Shown piece after piece: positions 1 to 6,126 of a stretch of DNA of 14,108 nt; the first letter of the stretch is position 1, and each line of letters starts with the position of its first letter. Origin of the DNA: Candidatus Omnitrophota bacterium. Lineage in GTDB: Bacteria; Omnitrophota; Gorgyraeia; Duberdicusellales; 4484-171. Below the pieces are notes generated by a model that had not been told where the DNA came from, made no database searches, and saw only the letters and a program-made list of their open reading frames with translations. The DNA lies in contig WJKZ01000017.1 in the NCBI GenBank assembly GCA_014728785.1, positions 1 to 14,108 on the forward strand, read 5' to 3'. The translations under genes were made by a program, and so were the position numbers.

Positions 1-2
1 AA

Positions 3-332
3 ATTAATGCTAGGTTGGTTTATGGTGAGGCATATCGTGATAAAAATCATTCTCCGATGATTACGTTATTTTATAAGAATAATACGATAGGTGCTATTAA
101 AAAAGGATTGAAATACAATATTGATATTGAGCTAATGAGCAGAGAACAGTTATATGAGGAATGTGTTAAATTGAATTTGTTAGATGGGATGCTTTGTGAT
201 AAAGAAGGTATGCTTACTATGCCAGAAATTATGAAAGAATGTCTTAAAAGAAATTGCACTTATACTGAACTACACATTCAATTAATTAAAGAAGATATGG
301 CGAAATATGATAAAAACCTTGAAGATGGGTGA
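3..332 (+). CDS. 3' part of an unrecognised small protein gene (5' end outside window)
   Basis: The frame is open from base 3 to the TGA at 330-332 with no stop upstream, so the gene probably begins before the window. A TTG at 15 has no clear ribosome-binding site. The visible 109 residues are soluble and charged, with no membrane helix and no Cys/His metal motif. The C-terminal half (about residues 45-109) looks helical. I do not recognise the family. It is AT-rich and every Asp codon is GAT, whereas the structural genes downstream mix GAT and GAC. Its stop overlaps the GTG of the next gene (GTGA), so it probably belongs to the same transcription unit as the small membrane genes that follow. 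Confidence 0.6.
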   Translation: MNARLVYGEAYRDKNHSPMITLFYKNNTIGAIKKGLKYNIDIELMSREQLYEECVKLNLLDGMLCDKEGMLTMPEIMKECLKRNCTYTELHIQLIKEDMAKYDKNLEDG

Positions 333-502
333 TAAATATAAAAAATAATAAATCGTTAGTTATGGACAATCGTTATTTTGTTTTAAGTTTAATTCTTATA
401 GGCTTGATAGCTTTATTAGGTAGTTGGTTATTTAATATTTATGCGATTGGTTTAATTTTTTGGAAAGGTGGAAAAAATGAACGAAATAATTATAGAAATT
501 AA
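329..502 (+). CDS. small single-helix membrane protein (57 aa)
   Basis: GTG ATA AAT opens a frame of 57 codons ending in TAA at 500-502. The GTG overlaps the TGA of the preceding gene by four bases, a common coupling arrangement. Residues about 16-45 form one or two close hydrophobic stretches (FVLSLILIGLIALLGSWLF, then IYAIGLIFW), preceded by a Lys/Asn-rich head and followed by a short basic tail. A second possible start is the ATG at 362 (46 aa), which keeps the whole hydrophobic part. The 3' end overlaps the next gene by 26 nt in another frame, which is long but plausible in such a compact unit. Without this gene the 333-476 interval would be empty. Function unknown; a viral membrane peptide is the simplest guess. 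Confidence 0.55.
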   Translation: MINIKNNKSLVMDNRYFVLSLILIGLIALLGSWLFNIYAIGLIFWKGGKNERNNYRN

Positions 503-974
503 AGAAGCCGTTTTCGCACCAAATAATGCAACTGCAAGTATTAGCGGTTTTGATACGGGCGTAAATCTTTTAGGCGTTGTTTTAGCCGTTGGACTTGCCG
601 CCGCTATGCTTCTAATACTTACATATATATCTAGTAGCTTTGAACGCTTTAAACGTTTTACCCGGTTGATAAAGATTTTAAGATCTATTGGTAAGACGCT
701 TAATTATGCAGCTTACGGCGGGCTTACTGTTGTTTTAATTGTTGGTCCGGTAATGCTTTTATATTATGGCGTGACAACCGCAGCGGAAAATAGCGAAGCC
801 CTGGCACCGGTTGCTAAATGGGTTTTTATGATAGTTGGTATTTATGCGTTATTGGTAATTGTTGGCTTTATTGCTAAAAAGAAGATCTGGCGTAAATTAT
901 TTAATTATCGTAAACGTTTAAGATCTGAAAGTTACGCCGAAAATTTTAAACAACTTCCAGGGGTGTTTAAGTAA
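477..974 (+). CDS. three-helix membrane protein (165 aa)
   Basis: I chose the ATG at 477 because AAAGGTGG at 464-471 is a good Shine-Dalgarno at normal spacing; the GTG at 468 lies inside that site. The protein has a short amphipathic head, then three hydrophobic segments at about residues 27-49, 73-96 and 110-131. A strongly basic linker (ERFKRFTRLIKILR) separates the first two, and the tail (KKKIWRKLFNYRKRLR) is also basic and probably cytoplasmic or facing nucleic acid. By the positive-inside rule both the linker and the tail would be inside. Three near-identical AGATCT sites fall in the coding sequence. Its stop overlaps the next start as TAATG. No family is recognised. The position beside a very basic soluble protein would fit a membrane partner of a nucleoprotein, but this is inference. 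Confidence 0.75.
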   Translation: MNEIIIEIKEAVFAPNNATASISGFDTGVNLLGVVLAVGLAAAMLLILTYISSSFERFKRFTRLIKILRSIGKTLNYAAYGGLTVVLIVGPVMLLYYGVTTAAENSEALAPVAKWVFMIVGIYALLVIVGFIAKKKIWRKLFNYRKRLRSESYAENFKQLPGVFK

Positions 975-1216
975 TGGGTTTATCTAAAAAGTTTAAAGCC
1001 TGGGCTATACGTCGTCAGGTTGAAATACAAAAAGGTAAAAGTCAGCTGCAAAAGGATAAAGAAGAAAGACTTAAACGTAAATCTGAAAAGTTGGCTAATA
1101 TGAAACCTAGCGCCAGGAAGGCTATAGTTGAAGGTCTAGCAACGCGTAAGGGGCCTATACAAGTTATGAAAGAAGAATATGCAAGGCGTAAGTATGAAAG
1201 GGAAAAAAACAAATAA
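974..1216 (+). CDS. highly basic helical protein (80 aa), possible nucleic-acid binder
   Basis: The ATG overlaps the previous TAA (TAATG) behind GGGGTG at 960-965. About 40% of residues are Lys or Arg, spread through a predicted long helix (for example QLQKDKEERLKRKSEKLANM), with almost no hydrophobic core. There is no signal peptide and no membrane helix. The composition is what one expects of a DNA- or RNA-coating protein or a short charged coiled coil; I recognise no family. It resembles the basic proteins at 5008-5202 and 5193-5606 in composition only. Its last 23 bases overlap the start of the next gene. Confidence 0.7.
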   Translation: MGLSKKFKAWAIRRQVEIQKGKSQLQKDKEERLKRKSEKLANMKPSARKAIVEGLATRKGPIQVMKEEYARRKYEREKNK

Positions 1217-1478
1217 TCTTTTTTTTCTTTTTTTTAGTTTTGTTTTTATTATAACTGGTTCAATGCTTACGTTTTATTGTATTCTTATAGAACAGCACCC
1301 GCTTATGGTCGAACAGTTAAGTAGCCCGGTTCTTTATTTTATGTTAGGTTTTACATGTTTATGTATTTTTTTTAAGGATAAAATTTTATTAAGTAAATCT
1401 AAATTACTTTGGTTTTTTTTATTTGTTTTTTTGTTTATGGTTTTTTATATTGAAGGTGTTTTTATTGGAATGTTTTAG
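1194..1478 (+). CDS. very hydrophobic three-helix membrane protein (94 aa)
   Basis: Two in-frame ATGs exist, at 1179 and 1194. I prefer 1194 because AAGG at 1183-1186 lies seven bases upstream and the protein then begins MKGKKTNN, a short basic head right before the first helix. Hydrophobic segments lie at about residues 9-31 (Phe-rich), 43-61 and 68-92. The coding sequence is T-rich because Phe and Leu codons dominate. The gene is the last of the first cluster; a hairpin with a T-tract follows about 40 bases downstream. Family not recognised. Confidence 0.65.
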   Translation: MKGKKTNNLFFLFFSFVFIITGSMLTFYCILIEQHPLMVEQLSSPVLYFMLGFTCLCIFFKDKILLSKSKLLWFFLFVFLFMVFYIEGVFIGMF

Positions 1479-1488
1479 CTAATAACAA

Positions 1489-1507
1489 ATTATAAATAGT
1501 TTATAAA
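1489..1507 (+). promoter_or_regulatory. possible TATA region for the long structural operon
   Basis: The stretch contains ATTATAAAT and TTTATAAAA, both TATA-like, inside the only gap before the 11-kb operon. A start site about 26 nt downstream would give a leader of roughly 70-80 nt. A problem is that such a start would lie within or beside the hairpin at 1517-1568. A third TATA-like word (ATATTTATA, 1577-1585) is too near the TTG start to serve it. Weak call. Confidence 0.3.
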
Positions 1508-1516
1508 ACATTCTTT

Positions 1517-1570
1517 AAACCCGATTGTTTGCGTTCTAACAAATTAAAATCATGGCTTAATCGGGTTTTT
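1517..1570 (+). terminator. hairpin plus T-tract after the first gene cluster
   Basis: AAACCCGATT (1517-1526) is the exact reverse complement of AATCGGGTTT (1559-1568), and the right arm runs into TTTTT (1566-1570). The loop is about 32 nt. It lies between the last small membrane gene and the start of the long operon, so termination of the upstream transcript is the natural reading. A structured leader of the 1137-aa gene is the alternative. Confidence 0.5.
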
Positions 1571-1598
1571 ACAAACATATTTATAGGGGGGGCTATAG

Positions 1599-4500
1599 TT
1601 GGCGGTTAGTAGCAAGTCTTATAGTTTAATTAAAAAGGCCAACCCGGCTTTAGCAAAGCTAATTAAAAAAACTTCTTCAACTTCTAAAAAGTCTTCTTCT
1701 TCAGTTGCCAAAACTGCGGCCGCTTCGGCTTCGGCCGGGGCAAAGGCCGCGACAACTTCAAAGCCTAAAGATTCTTCTAGTCCGGCGCCTAAAAAGTCTT
1801 CTTCTAGTCCGGCGCCTAAAACGACGTCTACAAAGCCGCCGTATAAAGCACCGACGCCAAGCCCTGAAGAAGTTAAACAAGCTTTTCAAAGCGACCCTAT
1901 AGTAAAAAATCTTACTAAGATTGGAATTATACCAGGAAAAACAACGGTAAAGGAACCAACCGGGCCAACCGGGGGGGACGACGACGACCCCGCGGCTAAT
2001 ATTTCTAGATCTGCAGTTACACCGACGACAACGCAACCACAAACAACAGGGCCGCCTTTTAAAAAGGAAACCCCGCCGCCTGAAGAAATGGCTAAAATAT
2101 TACAAAGTGACCCTATAGTAAAAAATCTTACTAAGATTGGAATTATTCCAGGGCCGACTTATAAACCGCCTGAAGAAAAAACAACAGTAACTAAAAAGAT
2201 AGATACGGACCCGGTCGAAACGTCTTTAACCGCTGAAGAAATTAAACAGCAAGAAGAAAACCAAAAGGCTTGGGAAAAGTTTTTAGACGAAAGCGAAGGC
2301 AAAACTTACCGTGTTAAATGGCGCGGGTATGAAGGTAATATTAAATATGTTATTACTTATAATTTAGAAGACACTATAACAAACATTCCAGAAAAGCACG
2401 GCGGGCAAGTTGTCCAAATTTACCCGCAGACTAACCCAAACGTAGTAAATAAAAGCAAAGGAATACTTACAAGCGAATACGAAGAAAAAGTTTTAGCAAG
2501 TCCTACAACTAGCGAACTTATAGACGAATATAAAAAAGAGCAAAGGGCCGAATATCAAAAGACCGGACGCATTCCGCCAGATATAAAAGAGCAATTGTTA
2601 GGAACTATTCCGCCAGAAATTGAAAGCACTATAGGAACAGATGAATATATTAAATATTCTTATGAAGTAATGTTAGGGATTAAAACAGAAGAACAGGCTA
2701 GCGCAGCATTACAAACAGATCTTAAAACTTCTTATGCTTATATGTCCCGCTATGGTTATGGTAAAACTATAGGGGAAATTCAAAAAGACGAACCCGCCGC
2801 GCGTCTTAAACAAAAAGAAAGCGGCGAGTATTATATAGATATTGATACCGTAGATTGGCAACGTAAACAAATGGAATATTTAGGACGGGGGGAAACGATA
2901 ACTTCGACACCTATACCAATGGCTATTAGCGTATCGCCAACGGGCGGCGTTAAGTCGGGTTATTCTTTGCCAAGTGTCGACCAAATGGCAAAAGGATTTA
3001 GCGAAGTAATATTAGCGGGTTTTGCTAATCCGGCTATGTGGTGGGACCAACTAACTAAAGGCGAAGGGTTTAAACAAATTAGCGATAAATCTTATACTAT
3101 GCAAAAGAAGCTTTATAACGAGCAATATAAAAGTTATGTAATTGAAGACGTTATTTTAGCGGACCCAATGAAGTATATTGTATATCCTTTTGCAATTGGT
3201 GCCGGTTTTACTGCGGGCTTTGGCGCCGTAGGTGCGGCCGGGGCCGGTGCAGCGGGAACGACAACAGGGGCGGCTTTAACAGGCTTTGCAACTTATGCGC
3301 CTATTGTTACCGGTGGGACAATGGCCGGCGTAGTTGGTGCCGATATTGGATATTCCGCAGCGCTTGAACAGGCCGGGAAACTTCCAGAAGGGACAACAGG
3401 AACGAAAACGTTAGCTATAGGAATGTCAGTTTTAAGCGCGGGGGCCGGTGCCGAATGGGCAAGCAACCCGCAAACACAAGCAGCGTTTAAACAGTTTGGA
3501 CAAAACGCGTCTAATAAATTTAATGCTTCTATTAAAAAATTCCCCGCACTTGATAAACAAATACAAGCCGTTAAAAATTTTAGATCAATTGGTTACGAAC
3601 AAAGGATTATGGCGCAAAGCGTCCGGGATTATCCTTTTCATTCTTTAGAAGGAACTAAAGCCCCGGTAGGTTATAGGGTTAAAAGCTTCCTTCAAAATCT
3701 TAATTTTAAAGAACCTTCAGCTAGTTATTATATACAAAAATATGCGCCTTCTTCTAATAAAAGAAGTGATATACTTATAGCCGGGCGTAAGCCTTACGGG
3801 TCGCAAGATCTGTTTATGTCCCAACGTGCGCCGGCAAAGTGGGGCGGTTACGAAACGAGTTGGGATTATTACAGGGGGACACTAGCCGCAGAAGGATATA
3901 AGGACACCGGTTTTATTAGGGAATATTACCCCCGCCGGCCTTCAATGGTAAAGGTTAATAATTATTTATTTGACCCAAAGACAAAACAAGTTATCAAATT
4001 AGAAACGGATTATACAAAGCCAATAGAGTATAAAAGTAAAGTTGTCGAACTTTCGGAACGCCCAGGCTTTGAATTAAGGACGCCTGAATATTCCGACCCT
4101 TTAAAGTTTTATAAAGGTAAAGTTACTAATCTTAAAACAAAATATACAGAGCCTTACCCAGACTTTGCAAAGGGTGGGCTTCCAAAGTCTAAAGATATGG
4201 GCGAAGTTTGGGGTTTTGAACAGGTCCGACAAACAAGCGTTACACCCTGGAAGTTTAAACCCGTTGTAAAAGGCGGGGGTAAAACACCGGGAAGCCAACA
4301 GATAACCCAGGCGATTAATAAAAGCGTTAGGGTTTCTTCAAGTTATAAAGGAATTGGGGATATTACTAAATATGAATGGTATCGCCCGCCTTTAAGATCT
4401 GTTAGTTATGCGCCGACTATTGGACGCGGTGGCGTTCGAATGCCTGGCGGTTATGCAATTGCAAGCGGCGCGGTTAGTATTGGTTTCTTAAACTTTTTAG

Positions 4501-5012
4501 AAGAAGGAACGGGGACGGCTTCGGGTTATTGGGATAAAACTATTAAGGACGTTAGAAGCCAAAGTAAAACCGGAACCGGTTTTATTAGTCTTAATAAAAT
4601 GGGAATAGGACTTATTCCAGGTAGCCGCGTAAATCTGGCAAGCTTAAACAAATCGGGTTTAAATATGATTAATAAAAATATGCAAAATGTTTCTAATATT
4701 CAAGCCCAGGGTTTAAAGCAAGATCAATTTTTAAAACAAGACCAAATTTTTAAAACGGTTAGTTTAACTTCGACCATTCCAAAAAATGTTTATGATTATG
4801 ATTATAAGTTTAAAGATCAAGACTTTGACGATTATTTTAAAGAAGTTGGGAAACCAAAAACGCCTTTTGTTTTTCCGCCTGAAGACGCATTAAGCGGATT
4901 GTTTAAAAAAGGTAAGCTTCCAAAGGTTAACATTTTAGGCCGGGGTTATCGTTACCGGCGTGTTAAGGTTCCAAAACTTGAAGACCTTTTTAAAGGGGGT
5001 ATTAATTATTAA
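1599..5012 (+). CDS. large structural protein with low-complexity head and Gly/Ala membrane region (1137 aa)
   Basis: The TTG at 1599 follows an in-frame TAG directly and sits seven bases after a run of seven G (1586-1592); no ATG is available near it, so TTG is the start. Residues about 10-80 are Lys/Ser/Ala/Pro low complexity with two SSSPAPK units. A block with core QSDPIVKNLTKIGIIPG occurs twice (about residues 97-113 and 169-185) within Pro-rich linkers. Residues about 205-480 look globular and charged. About 522-622 is a long Gly/Ala-rich hydrophobic region able to form several membrane passes. The remaining ~500 residues are Tyr/Lys/Pro-rich, ending in a basic segment and KGGINY. No enzymatic motif is visible. 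Size, disorder and an internal membrane region in a virion-type operon suggest a minor structural, tape-measure-like or membrane-penetrating protein; that is inference. Confidence 0.9.
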   Translation: MAVSSKSYSLIKKANPALAKLIKKTSSTSKKSSSSVAKTAAASASAGAKAATTSKPKDSSSPAPKKSSSSPAPKTTSTKPPYKAPTPSPEEVKQAFQSDPIVKNLTKIGIIPGKTTVKEPTGPTGGDDDDPAANISRSAVTPTTTQPQTTGPPFKKETPPPEEMAKILQSDPIVKNLTKIGIIPGPTYKPPEEKTTVTKKIDTDPVETSLTAEEIKQQEENQKAWEKFLDESEGKTYRVKWRGYEGNIKYVITYNLEDTITNIPEKHGGQVVQIYPQTNPNVVNKSKGILTSEYEEKVLASPTTSELIDEYKKEQRAEYQKTGRIPPDIKEQLLGTIPPEIESTIGTDEYIKYSYEVMLGIKTEEQASAALQTDLKTSYAYMSRYGYGKTIGEIQKDEPAARLKQKESGEYYIDIDTVDWQRKQMEYLGRGETITSTPIPMAISVSPTGGVKSGYSLPSVDQMAKGFSEVILAGFANPAMWWDQLTKGEGFKQISDKSYTMQKKLYNEQYKSYVIEDVILADPMKYIVYPFAIGAGFTAGFGAVGAAGAGAAGTTTGAALTGFATYAPIVTGGTMAGVVGADIGYSAALEQAGKLPEGTTGTKTLAIGMSVLSAGAGAEWASNPQTQAAFKQFGQNASNKFNASIKKFPALDKQIQAVKNFRSIGYEQRIMAQSVRDYPFHSLEGTKAPVGYRVKSFLQNLNFKEPSASYYIQKYAPSSNKRSDILIAGRKPYGSQDLFMSQRAPAKWGGYETSWDYYRGTLAAEGYKDTGFIREYYPRRPSMVKVNNYLFDPKTKQVIKLETDYTKPIEYKSKVVELSERPGFELRTPEYSDPLKFYKGKVTNLKTKYTEPYPDFAKGGLPKSKDMGEVWGFEQVRQTSVTPWKFKPVVKGGGKTPGSQQITQAINKSVRVSSSYKGIGDITKYEWYRPPLRSVSYAPTIGRGGVRMPGGYAIASGAVSIGFLNFLEEGTGTASGYWDKTIKDVRSQSKTGTGFISLNKMGIGLIPGSRVNLASLNKSGLNMINKNMQNVSNIQAQGLKQDQFLKQDQIFKTVSLTSTIPKNVYDYDYKFKDQDFDDYFKEVGKPKTPFVFPPEDALSGLFKKGKLPKVNILGRGYRYRRVKVPKLEDLFKGGINY
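1887..2153 (+). repeat. 51-bp near-perfect duplication inside the 1137-aa gene
   Basis: Bases 1887-1937 and 2103-2153 differ at three positions, all synonymous, and both encode QSDPIVKNLTKIGIIPG. The flanks (PSPEEVKQAF and PPPEEMAKIL) are similar only as protein. High DNA identity limited to the core suggests recent duplication or gene conversion. A shorter direct repeat (CTTCTAGTCCGGCGCCTAAA, about 1775-1821) lies just upstream and encodes the two SSSPAPK units. Confidence 0.85.
4995..5010 (+). promoter_or_regulatory. G-run ribosome-binding site and AUU start
   Basis: GGGGG at 4995-4999 stands eight bases before ATT at 5008-5010. In the frame of the next gene there is no ATG, GTG or TTG from 4963 until the codon for M29 of the protein. 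The ATT overlaps the TAA of the 1137-aa gene (AT-TAA). The same G-run precedes most other starts of the operon, so it fixes initiation here. Confidence 0.5.
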
Positions 5013-5202
5013 AAGAAGACCAGATATAAGAAATATTGAAAGAAGCCCTATACCGCCAGTTAATCGCGAACCAAGGGTTAGACCGGTTCCAATGCCAAGA
5101 ATGGAAAATCCATATATTAAAAGAAGACCTGTTTTTATAGTTAAAGGACGTAAAAAACTTAAAAAAATTAAAAAGGACCTGTGGGGGATTTTATGGGAAT
5201 AA
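5008..5202 (+). CDS. basic Arg/Pro-rich protein (64 aa), apparent AUU start
   Basis: The frame runs without a stop from inside the end of the 1137-aa gene to TAA at 5200-5202. The nearest conventional start, ATG 4960, lies within the upstream gene with no ribosome-binding site, so I propose the ATT at 5008 behind GGGGG. The product is Arg/Lys/Pro-rich, repeats the short motif IKRRPxx twice (residues 1-7 and 37-43), and ends with a Lys-rich helix and an aromatic tail (DLWGILWE). No membrane helix. It overlaps the next gene by ten bases. A nucleic-acid-binding or scaffold role would fit the charge; the family is not recognised. If AUU is not used, the protein is 80 aa from ATG 4960. Confidence 0.55.
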   Translation: MKRRPDIRNIERSPIPPVNREPRVRPVPMPRMENPYIKRRPVFIVKGRKKLKKIKKDLWGILWE

Positions 5203-5606
5203 GTAAAAAAGATGTTGAAAATATAAACCAAATGAACAATAGGCTAGCGAAGAAAAAGAAGCCTGGTTTTTGGGGCGGTGTCCGTAAAGTAATGCAAGCA
5301 CGCGCCACAGAAAACAGACAAAGGCGCGAAGCTGAAGACAAAATAAGAAAAAAAGCTTTTGTTAAAGCCCGTCGTAGTGAAATTAAAAGACAAGCTGCAA
5401 GGCGGGGTCGCCAAAGTGTTACGTCTATGCGTTACACCGCTAGGGGGAATTATAACCCTATTGGCGCGCTTTTTGATAGCGGAATGGAACCGGCACCTAG
5501 GCCAAAAAGAAAGAGTAGTAAAAAAGGTAAAAAGAAAGGTAGTAAAAAAAGAAGTAGTCCGGGGCTTATGAGTATTGACCCGGTCGACAATTGGGGTTTA
5601 TGGTAG
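5193..5606 (+). CDS. very basic Arg/Lys-rich protein (137 aa), possible DNA-condensing virion protein
   Basis: The ATG at 5193 lies five bases after GGGGG (5183-5187); the upstream GTG at 5181 overlaps that site, so ATG is the better start. Residues about 20-85 are an Arg/Lys-rich, Ala-containing segment likely to be helical. About 86-110 is less charged (YNPIGALFDSGMEPAP). About 110-126 is a Lys/Ser tail reminiscent of histone tails (RKSSKKGKKKGSKKRSS), and the end is hydrophobic (VDNWGLW). No signal peptide and no membrane helix. The composition suggests genome condensation or a nucleoprotein core, comparable in kind, not in sequence, to the basic DNA-binding virion protein VP2 of SSV1. Its last bases overlap the next start. 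Confidence 0.75.
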   Translation: MGISKKDVENINQMNNRLAKKKKPGFWGGVRKVMQARATENRQRREAEDKIRKKAFVKARRSEIKRQAARRGRQSVTSMRYTARGNYNPIGALFDSGMEPAPRPKRKSSKKGKKKGSKKRSSPGLMSIDPVDNWGLW

Positions 5607-5857
5607 ATCTTAAAAATAATAACGAAGCAAACGTTAGCATTATCGCTATTTATTTAATGACAATTATATCTTTAGGCGCACTTTATACACTTCTATTTTT
5701 AGAGTTTGCAATACCAAATTTAGGGCCGCTTATACCCGACGACCTGGGAACGTTTAAAACTGCGACACTTACAATTATGTATGCTATTCCTTTAATTATA
5801 ACAGTTGTTTGTAGTTTAGCAGTTTTAAAGAATGCACTTAAAAGGGAAGTGATATAA
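5600..5857 (+). CDS. two-helix membrane protein (85 aa)
   Basis: The ATG at 5600 overlaps the TAG of the basic gene (ATGGTAG). GGGG at 5593-5596 is the only ribosome-binding candidate and is rather close, so the TTG at 5591 cannot be excluded. The protein has a polar head (VDLKNNNEAN), hydrophobic segments at about residues 12-34 and 57-78, and between them a short loop with Pro/Asp (PLIPDDLGTF). The short basic tail is KNALKREVI. This is the size and layout of many small archaeal virus membrane proteins, but I see no diagnostic motif. Confidence 0.7.
   Translation: MVDLKNNNEANVSIIAIYLMTIISLGALYTLLFLEFAIPNLGPLIPDDLGTFKTATLTIMYAIPLIITVVCSLAVLKNALKREVI
5843..5856 (+). promoter_or_regulatory. 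ribosome-binding site with AUA start
   Basis: AGGGAAGTGAT directly precedes ATA at 5854-5856, which overlaps the TAA (5855-5857) of the previous gene. The downstream frame opens at 5842 after a stop and holds no ATG, GTG or TTG until 5932, by which point the first membrane helix would already be lost. This is why AUA, or possibly the ACG at 5857, is proposed. Confidence 0.45.
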
Positions 5858-6126
5858 CGCGTTTTCCTATTGCTAGTTTAATATTTCTTCTTACAAGTTT
5901 TCTTATTTTTATTGGTATAGTTTTCGGAAGTATGCTTATCGGGACGGTATCGGACGCTTTCGAACCGCACGAAGACGAGTTAAACCCAAGTTTTGCCGAC
6001 GAGTTAGACAATATAGAAATTGCATTTATTCTTATTGGGATTTTTTGCCTTATTATGGGGATTGTCCTTTTTATTTACGACGCTATGGCAGACGAACCCG
6101 AAGAATATTTTAGGGGGCCTTATTAA
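5854..6126 (+). CDS. two-helix membrane protein (90 aa), apparent AUA start
   Basis: From the ATA at 5854 the product is a balanced two-helix protein: helix 1 at about residues 5-29 (PIASLIFLLTSFLIFIGIVF), an acidic outer loop at 32-52 rich in Asp/Glu, helix 2 at 54-75, and an acidic tail ending FRGPY. Starting at the first ordinary codon (ATG 5932) would delete helix 1 and leave a 75-nt gap in an operon that has none elsewhere. The AGGGAAGTGAT site also points to 5854. The topology (TM, acidic loop, TM) recalls the first half of the 147-aa protein at 8464-8907. No known family. Confidence 0.6.
   Translation: MTRFPIASLIFLLTSFLIFIGIVFGSMLIGTVSDAFEPHEDELNPSFADELDNIEIAFILIGIFCLIMGIVLFIYDAMADEPEEYFRGPY

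Noticed and set aside
1758..2042. Arg/Cys-rich 94-codon frame on the minus strand
   Set aside because: It mirrors the Ser/Lys/Pro low-complexity head of the 1137-aa gene; its composition is that expected of an antisense shadow, with no promoter or binding site.
4935..5231. 98-codon minus-strand frame opposite the basic 64-aa gene
   Set aside because: Hydrophobic only because it is antisense to Lys/Arg codons; the plus-strand frame has the binding site and operon fit.
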